A stretch of 64,000 bases of DNA from the NCBI GenBank assembly GCA_903906365.1, contig CAIVKC010000047.1, positions 1-64,000 on the forward strand. Direction: 5' to 3'. This stretch comes from an uncultured Bacteroidota bacterium. Its GTDB lineage: Bacteria > Bacteroidota > Bacteroidia > Chitinophagales > Chitinophagaceae. Shown piece by piece: positions 36,502-45,275 of the stretch; the stretch's first letter is position 1; every line of letters starts with the position of its first letter. The notes beneath the pieces are model-generated. The model made no database searches and was not told the origin of the DNA. It saw only the letters and a list, made by a program, of their open reading frames with translations. Position numbers and translations under genes: made by a program.

Positions 36502-37167
36502 ATGTATCCCCCATTTCCATTTCAGTTTAAAGATCAGCAGCTCTGGCTTTCTCCGGACCGGTCGGTGTATTGGGAAGATCAGCAGGCCCTTATTATTTCC
36601 GATCTCCATTTTGGTAAGACGGGTCATTTCAGGAAATCGGGTATCGCCGTTCCTCCCATGGTGTATATGGAAGATCTCCGGCGGCTCGTAACCATGATCC
36701 AGTACTTTCAACCTGCCGAGTTGATTATCGCGGGTGACCTTTTCCACAGCCAGGAAAACAGGGAGTTCGACCTGTTTAAAAAATGGAGAGAGGCCTTTCC
36801 CGATCTGCGGATCCACCTCATTAAGGGCAACCATGACATCCTGCAGGACAGTTGGTACCAAAGTGCTGGCATCACAGTCAATATAGAAACACGAATCAAA
36901 GATATCTTCCACTTCATCCATGATATTGACCAGCTGGAAACCGGGAAACCACCCTGCCGCGGCTATTACTTTTCCGGGCACATTCATCCGGGAATCCGGA
37001 TAAATGGTTATGGAAAACAATCCCTTCAGTTTCCCTGTTTTTACTTTGGGAAACAATATGCGGTGCTTCCCGCATTCAGCCATTTTACCGGACTTGCGCC
37101 CATTAAACCGCTTTCGGGGGAGCCGGTATTTGCCATCATCAACAAAAAGATTATTCAGATACAATGA
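36502..37167 (+). CDS. pdeM: DNA-repair endonuclease PdeM (metallophosphoesterase)
   Basis: A 221-residue calcineurin-like phosphoesterase of the ligase-associated DNA damage response family. The metal-binding motifs are in order: ISDLHFGKTGHFR, AGDLFHS, KGNHD, and GHIHPG near the C-terminus, giving the two-metal site. The preceding helicase gene is the usual partner. The start ATG is downstream of a -7 element. The last codon overlaps the start of the deacetylase gene by four bases (ATGA), which argues for translational coupling and a shared function. Confidence 0.92.
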   Translation: MYPPFPFQFKDQQLWLSPDRSVYWEDQQALIISDLHFGKTGHFRKSGIAVPPMVYMEDLRRLVTMIQYFQPAELIIAGDLFHSQENREFDLFKKWREAFPDLRIHLIKGNHDILQDSWYQSAGITVNIETRIKDIFHFIHDIDQLETGKPPCRGYYFSGHIHPGIRINGYGKQSLQFPCFYFGKQYAVLPAFSHFTGLAPIKPLSGEPVFAIINKKIIQIQ

Positions 37168-38084
37168 GCCGGTCCAGGAAGTTAATGGTTGCCTATGATC
37201 CGGTCTATGCCCACCCGCTGCCTGAAGGTCACCGGTTTCCCATGTTAAAATATGAACTGATTCCAGGACAGCTGCTTTATGAAGGCACCATAACTGATGA
37301 TGAGCTTTTTTCGCCCAGAATATGCCCTGACGAAACGGTATTATTAACCCATACCCGCGGGTACCTGGACAGTTTAAAGCACCAGACGCTGGGTGTAAAA
37401 GAGCAAAGGGCAATCGGTTTTCCGCAGTCCCCTGAACTTACCACCCGGGAGCTGATAATTACCCAGGGCACCATTGACTGTTGCCTGCATGCATTGCAAA
37501 ACGGAATCAGCCTGAATGTGGCGGGAGGCACCCATCACGCATTTGCAGACCGTGGCGAAGGATTCTGTCTGCTGAACGATTTTGCGACGGCCGCCAACTT
37601 TATGTTGCATGAAAAACGCGCGGATCAGATTCTTATAATAGATCTCGATGTACACCAGGGAAATGGAACGGCCAGCCTATTTGAGCAGGAAAAGCGGGTC
37701 TTTACCTTCAGCATGCATGGTAGGCATAACTATCCTTTTCGAAAGGAAAGATCGGACCTGGACATTCCTTTGGAGGACGGAACGGAGGATGCCCTCTATT
37801 TGGATCTGCTGGAAGCCAACCTGCCTTCCCTTATTGAGCGCATAAAACCGGATTTCGCCTTTTACCTCTCCGGCGTGGATATTTTGGATTCGGATAGATT
37901 TGGGAAGCTGAAGGTCACAAAGGAAGGCTGCCGGAAAAGGGATGCATTCGTCTTATCCCTGCTTTGGCAAAATAAAATACCCTGTACGGTGGCCATGGGG
38001 GGAGGATACTCGCCTGACATAAAAACGATTGTGGACGCGCATTGCAATACGTTCCGGCTCGCAAAAGAAATATATGAATTGTAG
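37164..38084 (+). CDS. Histone-deacetylase-family (AcuC-like) protein
   Basis: A 306-residue zinc-dependent deacylase of the arginase/deacetylase fold. Signatures include HPEGHRFPM-like LPEGHRFPMLKYEL at the N-terminus, the tandem His124-His125 in GGTHHAF, DLDVHQGNGTA with ligands Asp162 and His164, and SGVDILDSDRFGKL with the third metal Asp. Its ATG overlaps the pdeM stop by four bases, so both are probably made together. Family substrates in bacteria include acetyl-lysine, acetylpolyamines and acetoin-linked targets; none can be picked here. Its tight coupling to a DNA repair nuclease suggests deacetylation of a repair or nucleoid protein, but this is inference. Confidence 0.9.
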   Translation: MSRSRKLMVAYDPVYAHPLPEGHRFPMLKYELIPGQLLYEGTITDDELFSPRICPDETVLLTHTRGYLDSLKHQTLGVKEQRAIGFPQSPELTTRELIITQGTIDCCLHALQNGISLNVAGGTHHAFADRGEGFCLLNDFATAANFMLHEKRADQILIIDLDVHQGNGTASLFEQEKRVFTFSMHGRHNYPFRKERSDLDIPLEDGTEDALYLDLLEANLPSLIERIKPDFAFYLSGVDILDSDRFGKLKVTKEGCRKRDAFVLSLLWQNKIPCTVAMGGGYSPDIKTIVDAHCNTFRLAKEIYEL

Positions 38085-38188
38085 GCGGGTCTTATGTACT
38101 GTAAGCCCCCCGTCCAGCATCCGATATCCTGAACGTAGGGCCTTCAATAGGAATTAGACTTTGCAGGCTTTCCTGATTGAAAAGCTGA

Positions 38189-38938
38189 TTAATTCATCTT
38201 CTTTTTAAGCACCGACACCTGGTCCTGCAGATTACTGACCAGGCTGGCCAGTTGGTTGACATCCCAGCGATGCTGTGTATTGGCCTTGCTGATTACAAAT
38301 TGGGCCTTCCACAGTTCTATTACATCCTCTGCGTTGACATGGTAGGGCTGGTAAACCGTATTATCGCTGATGAGGGTCAGCTTGTTTTTCAGCTTATTGT
38401 TTTTCAGGACGCGCTTGTATACGATCCCCTCACTTCTTGAAACGACAATATAGGTTTGGTTACTTCTCACCTCTTCCAGGTCATCCAGTTTTTCGCCGAC
38501 GATCACCGAACCGCTGGGTGTAGGAAGCATGGAATCACCCACAATTTCAAAAGCCCTGTAATTGCCGGGTGCCAGCATCGGAAGGGTAAACGTATTCAAT
38601 TCATCCAGGAAATCCGGGTCCGCATATCCGGCCAGGTATCCGGCAGCTGCTTTGACCGGTACCATCTGTATCTCCGCTGAGCCGGCCGCCATTTTTTGTG
38701 CCCTTCTGCGGGCCAGGTAATTGCCCTTGGTTTCAGCAAGCTCTTTGAGCAAGAGCTCATCCAAAGAGAGCTTGAAAATATCTCCGGCAATTTCCAGCAC
38801 CTCGATCCGAGGTTCAGCCCTTTCCTCCTCATAGGCTCCAAGCAGAGATCTCTTGATTTTCAATTTCGCTGCAAATTCTTCCTGGGTCCATCCCCGCAAT
38901 TTGCGCAGATACTTGAGGTTTTGTCCAGCCATTGACAT
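38189..38938 (-). CDS. XRE/S24 LexA-like transcriptional regulator
   Basis: A 249-residue regulator with an N-terminal helix-turn-helix (about 5-60; MAGQNLKYLRKLRGWTQEEF, then SLLGAYEEERAEP) and a C-terminal S24 peptidase-like domain. The catalytic dyad is Ser136 in GDSMLP and Lys175 in VYKRVL, and the candidate self-cleavage site is Ala-Gly at 99-100 in KAAAGYLAGY. It ends with a short coiled coil (LVSNLQDQVSVLKKKM). Self-cleaving S24 repressors respond to DNA damage through RecA. It is convergent with the helicase-pdeM-deacetylase genes, and a perfect dyad precedes its own start. Start may be 38938 or 38932. Whether it controls its neighbours is unproven. Confidence 0.88.
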   Translation of the reverse strand: MSMAGQNLKYLRKLRGWTQEEFAAKLKIKRSLLGAYEEERAEPRIEVLEIAGDIFKLSLDELLLKELAETKGNYLARRRAQKMAAGSAEIQMVPVKAAAGYLAGYADPDFLDELNTFTLPMLAPGNYRAFEIVGDSMLPTPSGSVIVGEKLDDLEEVRSNQTYIVVSRSEGIVYKRVLKNNKLKNKLTLISDNTVYQPYHVNAEDVIELWKAQFVISKANTQHRWDVNQLASLVSNLQDQVSVLKKKMN

Positions 38939-38946
38939 AACTAATA

Positions 38947-38963
38947 AATTTAGCCCCTAAATT
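38947..38963. promoter_or_regulatory. Dyad operator candidate before the S24 regulator
   Basis: AATTTAG-CCC-CTAAATT is a perfect 7-3-7 inverted repeat lying 9-25 bases upstream of the regulator's ATG at 38938. The left arm in the minus direction contains TAAATTT, close to a -7 element. The position suits autorepression by the S24 protein. No second copy was noticed near the helicase or pdeM starts. Confidence 0.5.
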
Positions 38964-39146
38964 ACTAATTTTTTTAACAAAACCAAAAATGCTTCCTGGC
39001 AAGGGGCCGGGCGGCCGTCCGCTTGTCCGATACTTCCCCGCGGGCGCCGGAGCGTCCACATGGTATGGGAACCCGGAAGCTCATTGTCCGTTTTTGCCCT
39101 CCCCTATTGCCCAATACACTAATTTTACAAATACGCTGGCGGACCA

Positions 39147-39923
39147 ATGAACCCAGGTTCTGGGGATAAATTCGTTATGCTCCATGTTATGCTGCAAGAA
39201 TTTGGAATAGACGGGATCTATGTCGTTCACGCAAAAAAGGGATATGAACTTCATGAAGCCAGGATCAGGGACCTTTTCGGGTCCTTTGGCATGGAATATG
39301 AACTGGTCACCGAGGGGGATCCTTCCTGTTTTAGCGATGAACTGCTGCATCAATATTTTATACCTGAAATCAGGGATGTGCTGAGGGAAGGCATCATTTC
39401 CTGCACCCTGAACCATATTCTCAGTTATGAACGAATTGTAAAAAACAAGAATAAATTTGCCCTGGTCTTTGAAAACGACCCCTTTTTCCTGGGAAATTTT
39501 CCGGAAAAAATTGCAAAAATTGCTTCGGAGGCACAAAAACTCGATAAGGGGTTTATGATTTCGCTGGAAAATACCACCCTGGAATTTCCCCCTACCAGGA
39601 GTTTAAGAAAGGGCCAATTGCTCTATGAAGCCTCCAGGGGGCGCTGTGCCGGCGCTTACATGATGGATCTGGAGGCCGCCCGCAAAATACTCGAAGACCT
39701 GAAGACCCGTAAATGCCATACAGTGATTGACTGGTGGCACAACAGCCTGATTACAAATCATATCGTAAGGATGTACTGGGCTGATCCTCCCCTGACGGAG
39801 CAGGGTTCCCACAATGGCCGGATGGCTTCCACCATATCATCCAAAAACCGCAACCTGATGCGCCAATTGCAATGGAATGTCCAAAAAGGTTACAAAATGT
39901 ATATCGCGCGTTGGTTCAAATAG
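39147..39923 (+). CDS. Glycosyltransferase family 25-like protein
   Basis: A 258-residue protein resembling LPS-type GT25 galactosyltransferases. Key segments are GIDGIYVVHAKKGYELHEARI near the N-terminus, ISCTLNHILSYERIVKNKNK, the acidic motif ALVFENDPFF in place of the usual ENDA, and GRCAGAYMMDLEAARKIL, with WWHNSL in the C-terminal part. It would transfer a sugar to a surface glycan. It stands alone, with no other glycan genes around. Start is uncertain: homology begins around residue 20, and ATG 39147 or internal ATGs at about 39177 and 39192 are possible. Confidence 0.75.
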   Translation: MNPGSGDKFVMLHVMLQEFGIDGIYVVHAKKGYELHEARIRDLFGSFGMEYELVTEGDPSCFSDELLHQYFIPEIRDVLREGIISCTLNHILSYERIVKNKNKFALVFENDPFFLGNFPEKIAKIASEAQKLDKGFMISLENTTLEFPPTRSLRKGQLLYEASRGRCAGAYMMDLEAARKILEDLKTRKCHTVIDWWHNSLITNHIVRMYWADPPLTEQGSHNGRMASTISSKNRNLMRQLQWNVQKGYKMYIARWFK

Positions 39924-40039
39924 CCCTTTCCAGGGCCTGACCCGGGCATCGGGACATTCAGTCCGGGTTGGGTATGGAGGCGGGCTGACTGGTAGGAATG
40001 TCCAGCTCAGGGCCAGTTTCTCCTTGCGAAGCTTTTTCT

Positions 40040-40047
40040 TACCTTTG
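40040..40047 (+). promoter_or_regulatory. -7 element TACCTTTG before secA
   Basis: TACCTTTG matches TAnnTTTG and lies 94 bases before the secA ATG. At the ideal upstream distance the sequence is TTC rather than TTG. The resulting leader of about 90 bases is the longest for an assigned promoter here. Confidence 0.55.
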
Positions 40048-40141
40048 CGTCCCTGTCATTTTGGCTTTAAATGGGATTAAGCACCATATTTGCCAAGGTT
40101 AATGACCGCTAAATCTATTTTAATCTATTAATCAAGATATT

Positions 40142-43100
40142 ATGTTAGGTTTTATTTCTAAAATTTTTGGGGGAAACAAGTCGGAGAAGGATATCAAAAT
40201 CATTAAGCCCCTGGTAGAAGCTACCAACAGGCATTTTGCTTCCTACCAGTCTCTTTCCAACGACCAGCTCCGGGGTAAAACCAGGGAATTCAAGGAACGC
40301 ATCAGCGAGTTCCTCAGTGAAATAGACGGGGAAATTGCTGAACTCAATAAAAAAGCCGAGGAACTGCCGTTCAGTGATATTAACGGTAAAGACCAGATTT
40401 ACAATGAAGTGGATGCACTTCGCAAGGAAAGGGACAAGAAAATTGAAGAAATACTCAAACAGATACTTCCCGAGGCCTTTGCGGTAGTCAAGGAAACGGC
40501 CCGGCGCTTCAAGGATAATCCGGAAGTCCGCGCCACCGCCACCGACTTTGACCGTGACCTGAGTATCAAAAAAGAACATATTACCATTTCCGGTGACCAG
40601 GTCATTTATAAAAACACCTGGATAGCCGGGGGGGCCCCCATCACCTGGAATATGGTGCATTACGATGTGCAGCTGATCGGGGGAGCCGTCCTGCACGAAG
40701 GCAAGATCGCAGAAATGGCTACCGGTGAAGGAAAAACACTTGTATCCACCCTGCCTGCCTACCTGAATGCCCTGGCAGGGGAGGGTGTTCATATCGTTAC
40801 GGTCAATGACTACCTGGCCAGGCGTGACTCCGAATGGAACGGACCCATATTTGAATGGCTGGGGCTGAGTGTTGACTGTATTGACAAGCACGAACCCAAC
40901 AGTGAGGCCCGCCGGGCAGCCTATCATGCCGATATTACCTATGGCACAAATAATGAATTCGGCTTTGACTACCTGCGTGACAATATGGTGCATTCTCCCG
41001 ATGAGATGGTGCAACGCAAACATCATTATGCCATGGTGGATGAAGTGGACAGTGTGCTCATTGATGATGCCAGGACCCCCCTGATCATTTCAGGACCGGT
41101 ACCCAAGGGGGATGATCAGCAATACCATATTCTAAAAAGCCGTGTGGAAAGGCTGGTTGAAATACAAAAGAAAGTCGTCAACCAATTCCTCAATGAAGCC
41201 AAGAAGAAGATCGCAGAAGGAAACGACGACCCCAAGGACGGGGGACTGGCCCTGATGAGGGCACATCGTGGTCTTCCAAAGACAGGACCCCTGATTAAAT
41301 TTCTTTCAGAGCCGGGTATGCGGGTGAAATTACAGAAAGCGGAAAACTATTACCTGGCAGACCAGCAAAAGGAAATGCCGAAGGTGGATGCCGAATTATA
41401 TTTCCAGATTGACGAGAAGAATAATTCTGTTGAACTGACTGACAAGGGTATTCAGATGATTACCCGGGAAGGTGAGGATCCTGAATTCTTCGTACTTCCT
41501 GATATAGCCGTAAAACTGGCTGATATCGAAAAAAGTGAACTGGGGGCTGAAGAAAAGCTATTGCAGAAGGAAGCGTTGTTAAATGAATATTCCGTAAAGG
41601 CGGACCGTATTCATACGGTACAACAATTGCTTAAAGCCTATACGTTGTTTGATAAGGACGTAGAATATGTAGTCCTTGACGGCCAGGTCAAAATTGTGGA
41701 TGAACAGACGGGACGTATACTGGACGGCCGTCGTTATAGTGATGGTTTACACCAGGCCATTGAAGCCAAAGAAAATGTAAAGATTGAAGCGGCTACCCAA
41801 ACTTATGCCACCGTTACGCTGCAGAATTATTTCAGGATGTATCATAAGCTCGCCGGGATGACCGGTACAGCTGAAACGGAAGCGGCCGAATTATGGGATA
41901 TTTACAAGCTCGACGTAGTCACCGTTCCCACCAATATGCCGGCTATTCGCAAGGACCACCAGGACCTGGTATATAAAACCAAGAGGGAAAAATACAAGGC
42001 CGTTATTGATGAAATTGAAAAACTGCGCAATGAAGGCAGGCCTTCCCTGGTGGGAACTACCTCTGTGGAAGTCAGTGAACTGCTCAGCAAGATGCTTCAG
42101 GTCAAAAAAATTCCCCATAATGTACTCAATGCAAAACAACATGCCCGTGAAGCACAGGTAGTGGCTGAGGCAGGCCTCGCCGGGGCTGTAACCATAGCTA
42201 CCAACATGGCTGGCCGTGGTACGGATATCAAACTTGGGCCCGGCGTGAAGGAAGCCGGCGGCCTGGCCATTATTGGCACGGAGCGTCATGAATCCAGGAG
42301 GGTAGACAGACAGTTGCGCGGACGTTCTGCCCGTCAGGGTGACCCGGGAACCACCCAGTTCTATGTTTCCCTGGAAGACGACCTCATGCGTATGTTTGGA
42401 AGCGAACGCATCGCCTCGCTCATGGATAAAATGGGTTATAAAGAAGGTGAGGTAATCCAGCACGGAATGGTGACCAAGAGCATTGAAAGAGCGCAGAAAA
42501 AAGTGGAAGAGAATAATTTTGGTATCCGCAAACGCCTGCTGGAATACGATGATGTCATGAACAAGCAGCGTAATGTGGTATATAAGAAACGCAATCACGC
42601 CCTTTTTGGTGAAAGACTGGCACTGGACCTGGACAACGCTTTCTATGTGGTCGCAGAAAGCCTGGTCAATTCATTTAAGGAAATGGACGACTACGAGGGA
42701 TTCAAACTGTCCAATATTGTAAATTTCAGTCTGGACACTTCCATTACCAGGGAAGAGTTTTTGAAGGGCGAGGTCAGTCAGCTGACTGATAAACTCTATA
42801 CGGAAGCCACCCAGAACTATGAACGTAAACTGGAAGAGCTTCGCAAACAGGCTGTCCCTGTTTTTAAAAATATCCGGCTGACCCAGGGCAGACATATAGA
42901 AAATGTGGTGGTTCCGTTTAGTGACGGAAAAAAATCCATCAATGTGCTGGCCAACCTGCAAAAGACGCTTGACAGCGAAGGGCGTGAACTGATGAATGCA
43001 GTGGAAAGCCAAATCACCCTGTCCATCATTGATGAAGCCTGGAAAGAGCATCTTCGTTCCATGGATGACCTGAAACAAAGCGTTCAAACAGCCTACCTGG

Positions 43101-43471
43101 AACAAAAAGATCCACTGGTGATCTATAAGATGGAGGCATTTGACCTGTTCCGTCAAATGGACAGCGAGGTCAACAAGGATATAGTCAGCTTTCTGTCCCA
43201 TTGTTCCATCCCCATCGAGGAAAATAATGCTCCTATCCGCGAAGGCAGGGAACAAAAGACCGATATGAGCAAGCTAAAAGTGCGCAAAGATGAAATGGTA
43301 GTCGCCGGGGAGCCCGGCCGGGATATCGTTCATGAAGGAAGCGATTATTATGATCCCGCCGAACCGGTGAAAAAAGAGCCCATAAAGGTCGGGCCGAAAA
43401 TTGGCCGTAATGACCTCTGCCCCTGCGGAAGCGGAAAAAAATATAAGAACTGCCACGGAAAAGAAGCCTGA
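40142..43471 (+). CDS. secA: Preprotein translocase ATPase SecA
   Basis: SecA drives preproteins through SecYEG. The 1,109-residue product is about 200 residues longer than E. coli SecA, as usual in Bacteroidota, because of insertions in the N-terminal part. Walker A is in MATGEGKTLVS (G195-T199), and the DEVD-like box is in MVDEVDSVLIDDARTPLIISG. Motif VI is RQLRGRSARQGDPG. The C-terminal SEC-C zinc motif CPCGSGKKYKNCHG has Cys1093, Cys1095, Cys1104 and His1105 and binds SecB and lipids. It is followed 25 bases later by a hairpin terminator. Confidence 0.98.
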   Translation: MLGFISKIFGGNKSEKDIKIIKPLVEATNRHFASYQSLSNDQLRGKTREFKERISEFLSEIDGEIAELNKKAEELPFSDINGKDQIYNEVDALRKERDKKIEEILKQILPEAFAVVKETARRFKDNPEVRATATDFDRDLSIKKEHITISGDQVIYKNTWIAGGAPITWNMVHYDVQLIGGAVLHEGKIAEMATGEGKTLVSTLPAYLNALAGEGVHIVTVNDYLARRDSEWNGPIFEWLGLSVDCIDKHEPNSEARRAAYHADITYGTNNEFGFDYLRDNMVHSPDEMVQRKHHYAMVDEVDSVLIDDARTPLIISGPVPKGDDQQYHILKSRVERLVEIQKKVVNQFLNEAKKKIAEGNDDPKDGGLALMRAHRGLPKTGPLIKFLSEPGMRVKLQKAENYYLADQQKEMPKVDAELYFQIDEKNNSVELTDKGIQMITREGEDPEFFVLPDIAVKLADIEKSELGAEEKLLQKEALLNEYSVKADRIHTVQQLLKAYTLFDKDVEYVVLDGQVKIVDEQTGRILDGRRYSDGLHQAIEAKENVKIEAATQTYATVTLQNYFRMYHKLAGMTGTAETEAAELWDIYKLDVVTVPTNMPAIRKDHQDLVYKTKREKYKAVIDEIEKLRNEGRPSLVGTTSVEVSELLSKMLQVKKIPHNVLNAKQHAREAQVVAEAGLAGAVTIATNMAGRGTDIKLGPGVKEAGGLAIIGTERHESRRVDRQLRGRSARQGDPGTTQFYVSLEDDLMRMFGSERIASLMDKMGYKEGEVIQHGMVTKSIERAQKKVEENNFGIRKRLLEYDDVMNKQRNVVYKKRNHALFGERLALDLDNAFYVVAESLVNSFKEMDDYEGFKLSNIVNFSLDTSITREEFLKGEVSQLTDKLYTEATQNYERKLEELRKQAVPVFKNIRLTQGRHIENVVVPFSDGKKSINVLANLQKTLDSEGRELMNAVESQITLSIIDEAWKEHLRSMDDLKQSVQTAYLEQKDPLVIYKMEAFDLFRQMDSEVNKDIVSFLSHCSIPIEENNAPIREGREQKTDMSKLKVRKDEMVVAGEPGRDIVHEGSDYYDPAEPVKKEPIKVGPKIGRNDLCPCGSGKKYKNCHGKEA

Positions 43472-43499
43472 CAAATAATTTTATAATCATCTATTTCCT

Positions 43500-43530
43500 G
43501 GCCCGGTTAAGTACACCGGGCCTTTCTTTT
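43500..43530 (+). terminator. secA terminator
   Basis: GGCCCGGT (43500-43507) pairs with ACCGGGCC (43515-43522) around a seven-base loop, followed by TTTCTTTTT. Confidence 0.85.
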
Positions 43531-43896
43531 TGCGACCCATCAAGGTCTGCCAAGTGAAAAGAATTGGCGGCCTTCGGGGAAAATTTGTCAAACCAGGAAG
43601 GTATCCTAACAGGCGTAAAAGCGTTCCGTAAGACTTCGAAATACAGGTCTTGCATATCGACCAACGGCCTTTCACACTTGCCGCGAATCTATCGGGGCAT
43701 AGTAATCGGCTGGCCGGCCTCAAACGGCCGGAGGTGCCGCCAAACGAGGTGATGACTGATGTGGATGCCCAGGTGAAAATCAGGTAAACAGGCCCTCTCC
43801 TGATCCGGATGATTTCTATTCCACGTACCGGTTCATGCGGCAGGATTCCATGTTCCGACCGGACAGTCTTCAGGTCAGGGTCTGGTAAATCCCCCA

Positions 43897-43937
43897 AATA
43901 AAAAGGGTACGCCCGCCAGCCGGCGGGCGTACCCTTT
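43897..43937 (-). terminator. Terminator of the downstream amidohydrolase unit
   Basis: A perfect 16-base-pair stem (43902-43917 with 43922-43937) with a four-base loop is followed on the minus strand by TTATTT. It lies 13 bases after the short amidohydrolase stop codon and ends the first two-gene unit. Confidence 0.9.
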
Positions 43938-43949
43938 GGGAGTGAATAA

Positions 43950-45263
43950 TTATTTCAGACCGTATTTGGTCATATAACGCTGGTAAAGCTGGGTTTGCTT
44001 ATTTTCCAGGCTTACCTGGCGGCCTTGTATGAATGCGGCGCTTATGATACTGGTCCTCATATCCAGTATATCACCCTCACTGATGACAATATTGGCATCC
44101 TTGCCTTTTTCAATTGACCCGGTGGTAGCGTCAATTCCGAGAATCCGGGCACTGTTGAGGGTAATGGCCTGAAGTGCCTGTTCCCTGGTTAATCCATAAG
44201 CCGCGGCAGTACCTGCATTAAACATCAGGTTTCTGTACCGGGTTTCATCATGCTCATCATTGAGAGCAAATAATACCCCTGCTTTTTGAAGCTGGTAAGG
44301 AGTCTTATAGGGCTGATCAACATCATCATCTTCAGTGGCGGGAAGTTCATGTTGCTGCTGCAGGATGACGGCTATATTATTTTGCTTGAGCAGATCTGCG
44401 ATCTGATAGCTCTCGCTGGCTCCAACAATTACCACATCAAAACCAAATTCCTTCACAAAATCAATAGCGACGAGCATTTGTTTAACCTGGTCAGCGTGAA
44501 TAAACAATTTTTTTGACCTGTCAAACAATCCCCTAAGCGCCTCAAACTTCAGGTTTGTTTCCTTATGTACAGGCTCATTGATATATACTTTGGCCTGTCG
44601 AAAGAACGATTTGATTTCATCCATTTTTTCAAGAGCCTGTTTGGTAGGGTCAGTCCGGTCAATGGGCAATCCCAGAAAAAGGGCAAAACGGTTTGGCCTG
44701 CTGATGAATGAAGGCAGGTTCAAATGTATGGCTATATCCATTTTATAGGCAGCGTCCTCCCAGTTCCATGCATCCAGCTGCACTACTGTGGAAGAACCAC
44801 TGATGGTTCCGCCCTTGGGCGTCACATTTGCAAGCAGGATCCCGTTTGCTTTAAGCGTGTTGATGATTCTGGAGTCCGTATTGTAAGCCACAATGGAGCG
44901 AATGCTTGGGTTGTATTCCCCGATTTCTTCATAGTCGTTTGACCCCCTAACGCCGTTGGCAATTTCCTTTAGGCCCAGGTCCGTAACCGGGAGTATCAGC
45001 CCGGGGTAAACCTGTTTACCTTTTCCATCGATGATTCTGGCGTTGGGCTGGGTGGCCGATATCTGGCTGCCGACCTGAATTATTTTTCCGCCTGACATTT
45101 CAATGCTCCCGTTTTCAATTACCTGACCGTTGCCCACATGAATGGTTGCATTGGTTATGACAACTGACCCAGGCTGCTCCCTGACAGGGTAGACATCATC
45201 CTGTGCCCTTGCCGTGGAAAACAGGATCAAAAAACAGCATACACTATATATTGATTTGTTCAT
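43950..45263 (-). CDS. Short amidohydrolase-like protein, copy 1 (HxH lost)
   Basis: A 437-residue exported protein of the amidohydrolase superfamily. The signal peptide ends in STARAQ. The fold is recognisable from the beta-sandwich start VVITNATIHVGNGQVIENG, the KQVYPGLI strand that normally leads to HxH, and the C-terminal FNAGTAAAYGLTREQALQAITLN and GSIEKGKDANIVISEGD. However the metal motif is LPVTDLGL, with no His, and the second His position reads GASESYQ. So it is probably not a catalyst by itself. It lies 12 bases after the long partner on the same strand, and its closest relative is the short gene at 48652-49923. Confidence 0.87.
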   Translation of the reverse strand: MNKSIYSVCCFLILFSTARAQDDVYPVREQPGSVVITNATIHVGNGQVIENGSIEMSGGKIIQVGSQISATQPNARIIDGKGKQVYPGLILPVTDLGLKEIANGVRGSNDYEEIGEYNPSIRSIVAYNTDSRIINTLKANGILLANVTPKGGTISGSSTVVQLDAWNWEDAAYKMDIAIHLNLPSFISRPNRFALFLGLPIDRTDPTKQALEKMDEIKSFFRQAKVYINEPVHKETNLKFEALRGLFDRSKKLFIHADQVKQMLVAIDFVKEFGFDVVIVGASESYQIADLLKQNNIAVILQQQHELPATEDDDVDQPYKTPYQLQKAGVLFALNDEHDETRYRNLMFNAGTAAAYGLTREQALQAITLNSARILGIDATTGSIEKGKDANIVISEGDILDMRTSIISAAFIQGRQVSLENKQTQLYQRYMTKYGLK

Positions 45264-45275
45264 GATAGGTAGTAT

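Larger units (their letters stand above)
43472..43949. other. Intergenic region between secA and amidohydrolase unit
   Basis: The 478 bases contain two facing terminators, one for secA (43500-43530) and one for the minus-strand amidohydrolase (43897-43937). Frames of 136 codons (minus) and 62 codons (plus) occur in the middle; the longer opens with TTG and has no recognisable domain. I see no RNA gene. Confidence 0.6.

Noticed and set aside
36238-37413. 391-codon minus-strand frame across the helicase end, pdeM and deacetylase start
   Set aside because: Three motif-confirmed plus-strand genes occupy it. The translation shows no signal peptide or family motif.
43487-43897. 136-codon minus-strand frame between secA and the amidohydrolases
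   Set aside because: It opens with TTG, overlaps the secA terminator, and has no recognisable domain or promoter.
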